5,771 bases of DNA from RGIG3009 sp964490085 (GTDB lineage: Bacteria > Bacillota > Clostridia > Oscillospirales > Acutalibacteraceae), in NCBI GenBank assembly GCA_964490085.1, contig CAZBAO010000088.1:1-5771 (forward strand). The letters are read 5' to 3'. Shown here piece after piece: positions 1 through 4,581 of this stretch. The translations under genes and the position numbers were made by a program. Positions within the stretch are counted from its first letter, which is position 1. Every line of letters starts with the position of its first letter. The notes under the pieces are model-generated. The model was not told the origin of the DNA. It worked only from the letters and a program-made list of their open reading frames with translations, and did no database searches.

Positions 1-996
1 GGACTCTCCTTCCAGCATGCACTGTGCGTGAATGCGGCGCACAGCGCCCTCCAGCTGACGAACGTTTTTCTTTAAATGCGTAGCCAGATAATTGACGATA
101 TCATCGCCGATCTCCATATTGAGTAATTGTGCTTTTCCTTTGATGATCGCAATACGCGTTTCAAAATCCGGCGGCTGAATATCCGCCATAAGACCCATTT
201 CGAAGCGGGTGCGCAGACGTTCCTCTAAGGTAGCAATCTCACGCGGCGGACGGTCGGAGGTCAGCACGATCTGCTTGCCCGCTTGATGAAGTTCGTCAAA
301 AGTATGGAAAAATTCCTCCTGTGTGCGCTGTTTACCGGAAATGAACTGAATATCGTCTATCAACAGAACGTCTACCTGCCGGTATTTGGCACGGAAATCC
401 ATGGTTGAATTGTTTCGGATTGCTTCGATGAGCTCGGTCGTCATAAATTCCGCTTTTGTGAATAAGACACGCAGTGAAGGATCGCGTCGGCGGAGCTCGT
501 TGCAGATTGCAAACATCAGGTGCGTTTTACCAAGTCCGGAATAGCTGTAAATAAACAGGGGGTTAAAATCGCGTGCCGGCTTGTTGGCAACTGCTTGCGA
601 TGCGGCGTGTGCCAGCTTATTGGAAGGACCGACGACGAAGTTTTCAAAGGAATAATCCGATGTGACCGGATTTTGATCCAAAATATTTTCCGCTTGCGGA
701 AAATCGGTATTAAGAGGACGCTCCGTCCCCTCTGCCCGTTGGTCTTCTTCCGATAAGATCTTCAGATCAAACGGAATTCCCAATACCTCGTGTACCGCTG
801 TTTTGATTTTGTCCGCGTACTGTCCCTCAATGATTCCGCGTTGAAAATTAGTACGCACCAGTACCACTACCGCGTTTTCCTCAATCGAGCGCGGTTCAAT
901 GCAACTGATCCAAGTGTTATAGGCAACCTGACTGATATCGGATTTGTTTTGCAAATACGCCAGTATTTCAGACCATGCTTCTTTAATAGATTCCAT
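1..996 (-). CDS. dnaA: Chromosomal replication initiator protein DnaA (3' end cut by window edge)
   Basis: DnaA is the AAA+ ATPase that binds DnaA boxes at oriC, melts the origin and loads the replicative helicase. My translation of the minus strand gives 332 uninterrupted codons running off the left edge; the usual length is about 450, so DNA-binding domain IV is missing only because of the window. Domain I is at about residues 1-80 (with AYNTWI at 25-30), a short acidic linker at 81-110, and the AAA+ domain from about 115. Visible motifs are a Walker A with GLGKT at 154-158, Walker B LLIDDI at 211-216, sensor I TSDRPP at 246-251, box VII RLRTRF with the likely arginine finger R264, and the sensor II region NVRQLEGA at 311-318. 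The first half of the P-loop is unusual (SYS at 151-153; the common form is GGV). The start is ATG at 996, with AAAGGAG at 1009-1015 and a rather long 12-base spacer. It is divergent from rpmH, as in many Bacillota. Confidence 0.97.
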   Translation of the reverse strand, partial: MESIKEAWSEILAYLQNKSDISQVAYNTWISCIEPRSIEENAVVVLVRTNFQRGIIEGQYADKIKTAVHEVLGIPFDLKILSEEDQRAEGTERPLNTDFPQAENILDQNPVTSDYSFENFVVGPSNKLAHAASQAVANKPARDFNPLFIYSYSGLGKTHLMFAICNELRRRDPSLRVLFTKAEFMTTELIEAIRNNSTMDFRAKYRQVDVLLIDDIQFISGKQRTQEEFFHTFDELHQAGKQIVLTSDRPPREIATLEERLRTRFEMGLMADIQPPDFETRIAIIKGKAQLLNMEIGDDIVNYLATHLKKNVRQLEGAVRRIHAQCMLEGES

Positions 997-1043
997 TCTT
1001 TTTCAAAGCTCCTTTTAACGACAGACAAGCTGACTATCCTATC

Positions 1044-1065
1044 TAATATATATAATATATATAAA
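1044..1065. other. 22-bp pure A/T tract, possible DNA unwinding element
   Basis: This stretch contains only A and T and is made of two copies of TAATATATATA (1044-1054 and 1053-1063, overlapping by two bases). It lies in the dnaA leader in the dnaA-rpmH interval, a common oriC location in Bacillota. Origin melting is an inference from composition and place; it could simply be an AT-rich leader. Confidence 0.35.
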
Positions 1066-1083
1066 GGTATAAATACACATCTA

Positions 1084-1112
1084 ATTGTATCATATTATTT
1101 TAAGCATTACAA
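1084..1112 (-). promoter_or_regulatory. Putative sigma-A promoter of dnaA
   Basis: On the minus strand TTGTAA (1112-1107) is followed by a 17-base spacer and TACAAT (1089-1084), a good housekeeping-sigma arrangement pointing at dnaA. Transcription would begin near 1077, giving a leader of about 80 bases that includes the A/T tract at 1044-1065. The -35 element lies at the centre of a 14-bp palindrome, so a regulator bound there could block RNA polymerase. Assigned from consensus only. Confidence 0.6.
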
Positions 1113-1124
1113 TGCTTAAAATAA
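1095..1124. repeat. Perfect 14-bp inverted repeat overlapping the dnaA -35 box
   Basis: The arm TTATTTTAAGCATT (1095-1108) is repeated as its exact reverse complement at 1111-1124, separated by the dinucleotide AC. The centre covers the -35 hexamer of the proposed dnaA promoter. The two-base spacer is too short for a normal hairpin loop without opening inner pairs, so a dimeric protein operator is more likely than an RNA terminator. A T-run at 1127-1132 follows on the plus strand, but nothing is transcribed into it from the left in that direction. Confidence 0.8.
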
Positions 1125-1136
1125 AGTTTTTTAAAA

Positions 1137-1145
1137 TTTTACACA
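1137..1145 (+). promoter_or_regulatory. Relaxed DnaA box candidate
   Basis: TTTTACACA matches the relaxed DnaA box consensus TTWTNCACA on the plus strand, in the dnaA-rpmH interval. It is not the strong TTATCCACA form, and the AT-rich context makes chance matches easier. Confidence 0.35.
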
Positions 1146-1214
1146 CTGCCGAGTTTTAAAAGCCTACGCTAAAGATAAACGGCAAAAAGGCGGTTTAAAG
1201 CGTTAAAAACGCTA

Positions 1215-1223
1215 TGTGAAAAA
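1215..1223 (-). promoter_or_regulatory. Relaxed DnaA box candidate, opposite orientation
   Basis: TGTGAAAAA reads TTTTTCACA on the minus strand, which fits TTWTNCACA. It faces the box at 1137-1145 across about 70 bases. A small inverted repeat lies just upstream (AGCGTT at 1199-1204, AACGCT at 1208-1213). Support comes from consensus and location only. Confidence 0.35.
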
Positions 1224-1275
1224 CGTGTCACAAACAGTAAAAATAAGCTTGTCCGCAAAAAAGCGGGAAAAACTG

Positions 1276-1305
1276 TTGACTTTTATCAAATATCTGTTAT
1301 ATAAT
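1276..1305 (+). promoter_or_regulatory. Sigma-A promoter of rpmH
   Basis: TTGACT (1276-1281), an 18-base spacer and a perfect TATAAT (1300-1305) point at rpmH. Transcription should start near 1312, leaving a short leader of about 25 bases that carries the AAGGGGG ribosome binding site at 1323-1329. This is the strongest promoter match in the window and probably drives rpmH strongly, with read-through to rnpA and the genes beyond. Confidence 0.85.
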
Positions 1306-1336
1306 AAACTCTCGCAAGGCGAAAGGGGGAAATACC

Positions 1337-1471
1337 ATGCTTCGGACATATCAGCCTAAGAAAAGACATCGTAAAATGGAACACGGCTTCCGTAAGAGAA
1401 TGGCAACTGCCAACGGCCGTAAGGTTCTGGCTCGCCGCAGAGCTAAGGGAAGAAATCGTCTGACCTATTAA
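1337..1471 (+). CDS. rpmH: 50S ribosomal protein L34
   Basis: L34 is a small basic protein of the large ribosomal subunit that contacts 23S rRNA. The 44-residue product starts MLRTYQPKKRHRKMEHGF and ends RRRAKGRNRLTY. The signatures TYQPKKR, HGFRKRMAT and NGRKVLARRRAKGR are those of the family, and the length is standard. Residue 2 is Leu where Lys is common. The start ATG is placed by AAGGGGG at 1323-1329, seven bases upstream. It is the first gene of the rightward cluster, directly behind a strong promoter, and is followed four bases after its stop by a terminator-like hairpin. Confidence 0.98.
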   Translation: MLRTYQPKKRHRKMEHGFRKRMATANGRKVLARRRAKGRNRLTY

Positions 1472-1475
1472 AAAG

Positions 1476-1499
1476 AGCCACATTGCGTGGCTTTTTTTT
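1476..1499 (+). terminator. Intrinsic terminator or attenuator between rpmH and rnpA
   Basis: The stem AGCCAC (1476-1481) pairs with GTGGCT (1487-1492) around the loop ATTGC, followed by an unbroken T-run to 1499. The stem is short, so termination may be partial. No convincing separate promoter is seen before rnpA, so the hairpin would let L34 be made in excess over RnpA and the genes beyond. Confidence 0.75.
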
Positions 1500-1549
1500 A
1501 TAGGGTACGACAAGTTTCTCGGCAAACACCTGAAATAAGGGGTGACCGC

Positions 1550-1885
1550 ATGTTGAAACCGTGTGTATTGAAACTGAATACCGAATTTCGGGGCGCCTAT
1601 TATCGGGGGAAGTCGTATGTACATCCCCTGCTTATCGCGTACGTTCGAAAAAATCGGTTCGGGTTCCCGCGGTTCGGCATCACAACCGGTAAAAAGCTCG
1701 GAAAAGCGGTAAAACGCAACCGTTGCCGCCGCTTGATTCGAGAGGCGTACCGGCACATCGTGCCGGAGATATCCGGTGGATTTGATATCGTGTTCGTTGC
1801 TCGTGCGGCGACCGTGGACAGCAAGGAACACAAAGTGGAAAAAGCAATGCGCGAACTGTTGAAAAAAGCAGGAGTGATGGCATGA
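1550..1885 (+). CDS. rnpA: Ribonuclease P protein component
   Basis: RnpA is the protein subunit of RNase P; it binds the catalytic RNA (rnpB, elsewhere) and helps cleave 5' leaders from pre-tRNA. The 111-residue product is of family length. It carries the hallmark basic helix KAVKRNRCRRLIREAYR at residues 52-68, with the RNR core at 56-58, preceded by FGITTGKKLG and, near the N-terminus, EFRGAYYRGKS. The reading frame is open back to a GTG at 1487, but that codon lies inside the rpmH terminator stem. The ATG at 1550 has AAGGGG just upstream (about 1537-1542, seven-base spacer) and gives the normal N-terminus, so it is chosen. Its stop overlaps the yidD start as ATGA, implying coupled translation. 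Confidence 0.96.
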   Translation: MLKPCVLKLNTEFRGAYYRGKSYVHPLLIAYVRKNRFGFPRFGITTGKKLGKAVKRNRCRRLIREAYRHIVPEISGGFDIVFVARAATVDSKEHKVEKAMRELLKKAGVMA

Positions 1886-2118
1886 AATGGGTTTTGAAGA
1901 TCCTCATTCGGGAATATCAGAAATTCATCTCTCCCCTGTTTCCGTCGGTTTGTCGGTTTCAGCCGACCTGTTCCGCATATGCGATCGAGGCAATCGAGCG
2001 ATTCGGCGCCGTGAAGGGCGTCTGTCTTGCCGCACGGCGAATTTTTCGCTGCCGACCGGGTGGCGGCCACGGATACGATCCGGTCCCTGAAACTTTTGAA
2101 ATTTTTACGAAACGATAA
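1882..2118 (+). CDS. yidD: Membrane protein insertion efficiency factor YidD
   Basis: YidD is a small, membrane-associated protein whose loss in E. coli reduces efficient insertion of YidC substrates. The 78-residue product is of normal length. It has an N-terminal amphipathic segment (KWVLKILIREYQKFISPLF, residues 2-20), then CRFQPTCSAYAIEAI with cysteines 24 and 30, and RIFRCRPGGGHGYDPVP at 53-69 with Cys57; these are the conserved family blocks. The ATG overlaps the rnpA stop by four bases. GGAG at 1871-1874, inside rnpA, serves as ribosome binding site. It lies between rnpA and yidC, its standard place. Confidence 0.96.
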   Translation: MKWVLKILIREYQKFISPLFPSVCRFQPTCSAYAIEAIERFGAVKGVCLAARRIFRCRPGGGHGYDPVPETFEIFTKR

Positions 2119-2132
2119 AGGAGAGCAAAACC

Positions 2133-3284
2133 GTGACGGCTATATTTGATATTTTAGCGATCCCGCTTGGTTGGTTGATGAGATTTATCTACGGCTTGAT
2201 CCCGGAATACATGCTCGCGATCTTTTTGTTTACACTGATCGTGCGTATCATCCTGTTCCCGCTGTCGCTTAAAACGCAAAAAAGTCAGGCAGACCGTGCG
2301 CGCTTGGCGCCCCGTCTGGAACGCCTGAAAAAGAAATATGAAAAAGATCCGAAAAAGCTGCAGGAAAAGCAGATGGCGCTGTATGAAAAGCACGGCGTCA
2401 GCATGACCGGCGGCTGTATGCCGATGCTGGTGCAGATGTTGGTGCTGTTCGGTATTATTTCGGTTATTTATTCTCCGCTCAAGCACATTGCCGGCGTGCC
2501 GGATCAGGTTATCACGGCATCAGTAACCGCTATGACCAGTGCGACCGACGGCGACGGTAAAATTGCCGCATCGGAATTCAAAGGGTACTACAAAGAAATG
2601 CGCATGCTCAACAATCTGGAGACCTATGAGGAAGACGTAAAGTCCGCCATCATCGCAGCCGGATACGACAAGGCGCAAACTGATACGTATATTGCCGAAA
2701 TGAAAGAGATCAAAAAGGATTTTATGTTCTTCGGCAAAAATCTGTTGGAAAATCCGTGGAGCGGGTTTAGTAACATTAACATTTTATGGTTGATCCCGCT
2801 GATCTCCGGCATCACGGCGTTCTTATCCAGCCTTTTGTCTCTGCATTATACCAAGCAGGCGACTGCCGCTGAAAATCAGCAGGCGCAGGGCTGCTCGAAC
2901 GTGATGATGCTGGTGTGGATGCCCGCGTTTTCGCTGTTTATCACCTTCACAGTCCCCGGCGGTGTGGGTATTTACTGGATCTGCTCCAACCTGATCGCGC
3001 TGCTGCAGACCTTCGTGCTCAATCAGATCTACAATCCTGTGAAGATCCGTGAGCAGGCGGAGATCGAGTACGAGGAACGCCGCCGTCAGAAGCAGGAGGA
3101 TAAAAAGCGTCTTGCCGAGGCGCGCGCTAAGGAGCAGCGTGAGCTGGCACTGCAGCAAAAAGAAGAGCAAAAGACTCCGTCGAAAAAGAAAAAAGTGGTA
3201 CCTGCCAAGGACGAGCAGCCGCAAGCGGAGGAGCCTGCCGCCGAGGAAACATCGGCGGAGCAACCGGAACCGAAAGACGAGTAA
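2133..3284 (+). CDS. yidC: Membrane protein insertase YidC/Oxa1 family (SpoIIIJ-like) with enlarged outer loop
   Basis: YidC inserts and folds inner-membrane proteins, alone or with Sec. The product has 383 residues. The start is GTG, with AAAGGAGAG at 2117-2125. Hydrophobic segments lie near residues 4-23, 25-46, 96-113, 215-237, 257-274 and 277-299. Arg38, in FTLIVRIILFPLS, is the conserved intramembrane Arg of the substrate groove. The cytoplasmic charged hairpin (about 50-90) and MPMLVQM motif are typical. No lipobox is seen, unlike Bacillus SpoIIIJ. The outer loop between the segments at 96-113 and 215-237 is about 100 residues and contains an EF-hand-like TDGDGKIAASEF at 138-149, larger than I expect from the Bacillus family. 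The C-terminal tail (303-383) is charged, predicted coiled-coil then disordered, with KKKK and an acidic end, suited to ribosome contact. It follows yidD by 14 bases and precedes jag. Confidence 0.96.
   Translation: MTAIFDILAIPLGWLMRFIYGLIPEYMLAIFLFTLIVRIILFPLSLKTQKSQADRARLAPRLERLKKKYEKDPKKLQEKQMALYEKHGVSMTGGCMPMLVQMLVLFGIISVIYSPLKHIAGVPDQVITASVTAMTSATDGDGKIAASEFKGYYKEMRMLNNLETYEEDVKSAIIAAGYDKAQTDTYIAEMKEIKKDFMFFGKNLLENPWSGFSNINILWLIPLISGITAFLSSLLSLHYTKQATAAENQQAQGCSNVMMLVWMPAFSLFITFTVPGGVGIYWICSNLIALLQTFVLNQIYNPVKIREQAEIEYEERRRQKQEDKKRLAEARAKEQRELALQQKEEQKTPSKKKKVVPAKDEQPQAEEPAAEETSAEQPEPKDE
2541..2576 (+). other. EF-hand-like acidic loop in the outer loop of YidC
   Basis: Residues 137-148 read ATDGDGKIAASE. 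Set against the EF-hand loop DxDxDGxIxxxE, positions 3 and 5 (Asp139, Asp141), Gly6 (142), Ile8 (144) and Glu12 (148) fit, and Phe149 follows as is common. Position 1 is Ala and not Asp, so calcium binding would be weak or absent. By the usual YidC topology the loop faces outside the cell. Confidence 0.4.
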
Positions 3285-3302
3285 TCGTCCGGAATAGATG
3301 AA

Positions 3303-3308
3303 GAGAGG
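3303..3308 (+). promoter_or_regulatory. Ribosome binding site deciding the jag start
   Basis: GAGAGG lies 10 bases before GTG 3319 and supports that codon. The in-frame ATG at 3298 would place this site inside the gene and has only a weak CCGGA upstream, so the GTG is preferred. Confidence 0.65.
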
Positions 3309-3318
3309 AAAAAGCACC

Positions 3319-4176
3319 GTGCAAAAAGAACTGCTCAAAGAGGCGGAAACGGTTGAAGAAGCCGTACAGCTTGCCGCCGAGGAACTCGGAGTTCCGACTG
3401 AGGATCTCACGGTAGAGGTCCTGCAAGAGCCGCAGAAAAAAGCATTTGGCTTATTCGGCGGCGCCAAAGCACAGGTCAAAGTGACCGTCAAAGAAAACGA
3501 ACCGTCCAAGGCGGCTGTCGCGTTTTTAAAGGACATTCTTTCCAAAATGGGTGTTGAAGACGTGGACATCACCGTAAAAGAGGAGGACGGAACCTGCGCC
3601 CTGATCTTAGAGGGTGAGGATCTCGGCTTTATCATCGGCCGTCGCGGCGAAACGCTGGATGCGCTGCAGTACTTGACAAGCCTTGTCGCCAACCGTGTGG
3701 AAAACGCCTTTTACCGCGTGACCGTTAACGTTGGCAACTATCGCGAAAAACGCGAAAAGACACTGTCGGGTCTTGCACGCAAGGCGGCGATCCAGGCGGC
3801 AAAGAGCGGTCGCAAGACATCGCTTGAGCCGATGAATCCGTATGAGCGCCGCATCATTCACACGGCCGTCCAAAAGGTAGAGGGAGCCACCTCGTACAGC
3901 GTCGGCAGTGAGCCGCAACGCCACGTTGTGATCGCCCCCTCCGAGGACAACCCCGTCAAGGCTCGTTCGCGTGGCAGAGGCCGCTCGGAAAACCGTGACC
4001 GCGAGGAGCGTCCGGTGCGCGGTGAGCGCCGCGATCCGATGGCGGTCGACCGTCCGGTCCGCAAATTCGTACCGCGCAGCAACCCCATGAACACGGCAGA
4101 GGACATCGCTCCCCCGGAGCGCACGACCTCGGAAACGGAACTCAAAGCCACCCTGTACGGCAGAATTGATCTGTAA
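3319..4176 (+). CDS. jag: Jag/KhpB (SpoIIIJ-associated) RNA-binding protein with KH and R3H domains
   Basis: Jag/KhpB binds RNA and, in streptococci, works with KhpA to control cell division and elongation; the gene commonly follows yidC. From GTG 3319 the product has 285 residues; an ATG at 3298 would add seven. A Jag_N domain spans about 1-57 (TVEEAVQLAAEELG, then KKAFGLFGG). A type II KH domain spans about 65-138, with the loop IIGRRGETLDALQYL at 105-119. An R3H domain spans about 140-207, with the R-x3-H signature in ERRIIHTA (Arg177, His181) and the typical SVGSEPQRHVVIAPS end. The tail (209-285) is Arg-rich and likely disordered, with RSRGRGRSENRDREERPVR, and closes on LYGRIDL. It is longer than I expect for this family and may add RNA contacts. 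A strong terminator follows 10 bases after the stop. Confidence 0.95.
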   Translation: MQKELLKEAETVEEAVQLAAEELGVPTEDLTVEVLQEPQKKAFGLFGGAKAQVKVTVKENEPSKAAVAFLKDILSKMGVEDVDITVKEEDGTCALILEGEDLGFIIGRRGETLDALQYLTSLVANRVENAFYRVTVNVGNYREKREKTLSGLARKAAIQAAKSGRKTSLEPMNPYERRIIHTAVQKVEGATSYSVGSEPQRHVVIAPSEDNPVKARSRGRGRSENRDREERPVRGERRDPMAVDRPVRKFVPRSNPMNTAEDIAPPERTTSETELKATLYGRIDL

Positions 4177-4186
4177 GACCAAAAAC

Positions 4187-4220
4187 AAACTCCGACGATT
4201 GCTCGTCGGAGTTTTTGTTT
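4187..4220 (+). terminator. Strong intrinsic terminator after jag
   Basis: The arm AAACTCCGACGA (4187-4198) pairs perfectly with TCGTCGGAGTTT (4203-4214) around the loop TTGC, and the T-rich stretch TTTTTGTTTT follows. A-rich sequence on the other side (4181-4185) means it could also work on the opposite strand. It ends the rpmH-to-jag cluster. Confidence 0.93.
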
Positions 4221-4225
4221 TGTGA

Positions 4226-4344
4226 GTGATATTTTTTTCTGAGGCAAAAGTGATATTCGTCCCTGTCGGGACGAGTGATATAGTTGCTGTCGCAAATGTG
4301 ATATACGTGCTATCGCGCGTGTGAAGATGTCGCCTTCGGCGACG
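4226..4344. repeat. Array of short variable hairpins punctuated by GTGATAT
   Basis: Four exact copies of GTGATAT lie at 4226-4232, 4250-4256, 4275-4281 and 4298-4304, with a degenerate fifth (GTGAAGA, 4321-4327); the step is 23-25 bases. Each gap holds a small hairpin: TTTTTC/GCAAAA with one mismatch (4234-4249), TCGTCCC/GGGACGA perfect (4257-4274), AGTTGC/GCAAAT with one mismatch (4282-4297), ACGTGC/GCGCGT with one G-T pair (4305-4320) and GTCGCC/GGCGAC perfect (4329-4343). Loops in the first four are four bases (TGAG, TGTC, TGTC, TATC). Stem sequences differ but pairing is kept, which points to selection or copying of structure. Unlike CRISPR, the repeat is only 7 bases and the spacers are palindromic. 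Function unknown. Confidence 0.75.
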
Positions 4345-4356
4345 GATTATATAAGG

Positions 4357-4388
4357 CGATCGTCCCCTACGGGGGCGGTTTGAGATCG
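4357..4388. repeat. Two-level GC-rich hairpin following the array
   Basis: An inner stem, CGTCCCC (4361-4367) with GGGGGCG (4371-4377) around TAC, has one G-T pair. An alternative outer stem pairs CGATC (4357-4361) with GATCG (4384-4388). It looks like a larger member of the same hairpin series, but without a clear GTGATAT boundary. Confidence 0.5.
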
Positions 4389-4391
4389 GTC

Positions 4392-4423
4392 GGGGCGATA
4401 TGGGTATCGCCCCCCCACTTTTT
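4392..4423 (+). terminator. Perfect 9-bp GC-rich hairpin with nearby T-run, weak terminator candidate
   Basis: GGGGCGATA (4392-4400) pairs perfectly with TATCGCCCC (4405-4413) around TGGG. The next bases are CCCAC and then five T (4419-4423), so the T-run is offset from the stem. It could stop any read-through from jag and the array before the next gene, or be one more unit of the repeat region. Confidence 0.4.
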
Positions 4424-4533
4424 ATAAAAACAATTTTCAAAACCGTTCGGCGTATATGCGGTAAAACAGGTGCACATACTTAAAAAAGAAGCACTCAAGC
4501 ATAAAGTGACAAATCCCGCCACGGCAGGTGCGG

Positions 4534-4539
4534 TATACT
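4534..4539 (+). promoter_or_regulatory. Possible -10 box for the substrate-binding protein gene
   Basis: TATACT lies 42 bases before the start codon, with a strong ribosome binding site in between. No good -35 hexamer is seen at 16-18 bases; GTGACA at 4506-4511 is 22 bases away. The promoter may need an activator, or may lie elsewhere. The rest of 4424-4581 shows nothing else I can name. Confidence 0.3.
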
Positions 4540-4581
4540 GTCCTCAGAAGTCCTAAATTATATGCAAGGAGGAACCTTCGT

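Noticed and set aside
520..1119. Plus-strand small open frames within dnaA and its leader
   Set aside because: They are antisense shadows of dnaA with no ribosome binding site or recognisable product.
1095..1132. Terminator formed by the dnaA-promoter palindrome plus T-run
   Set aside because: No gene is transcribed into it on the plus strand, and the 2-base spacer over a -35 box fits an operator better.
1487..1549. Longer rnpA reading frame from GTG 1487
   Set aside because: The codon lies inside the rpmH terminator stem with no ribosome binding site; ATG 1550 has one and gives the family-typical N-terminus.
2823..3692. 289-residue minus-strand open frame across yidC and jag
   Set aside because: Low-complexity Ser/Leu/Arg translation antisense to two clear genes.
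4226..4344. CRISPR array
   Set aside because: The repeat is only 7 bases, spacers are 16-18 bases and each is itself a palindrome; no cas genes are present.
4437..4581. Catabolite-control operator before the substrate-binding protein gene
   Set aside because: I looked for a TGWAANCGNTNWCA-like site and found no acceptable match.
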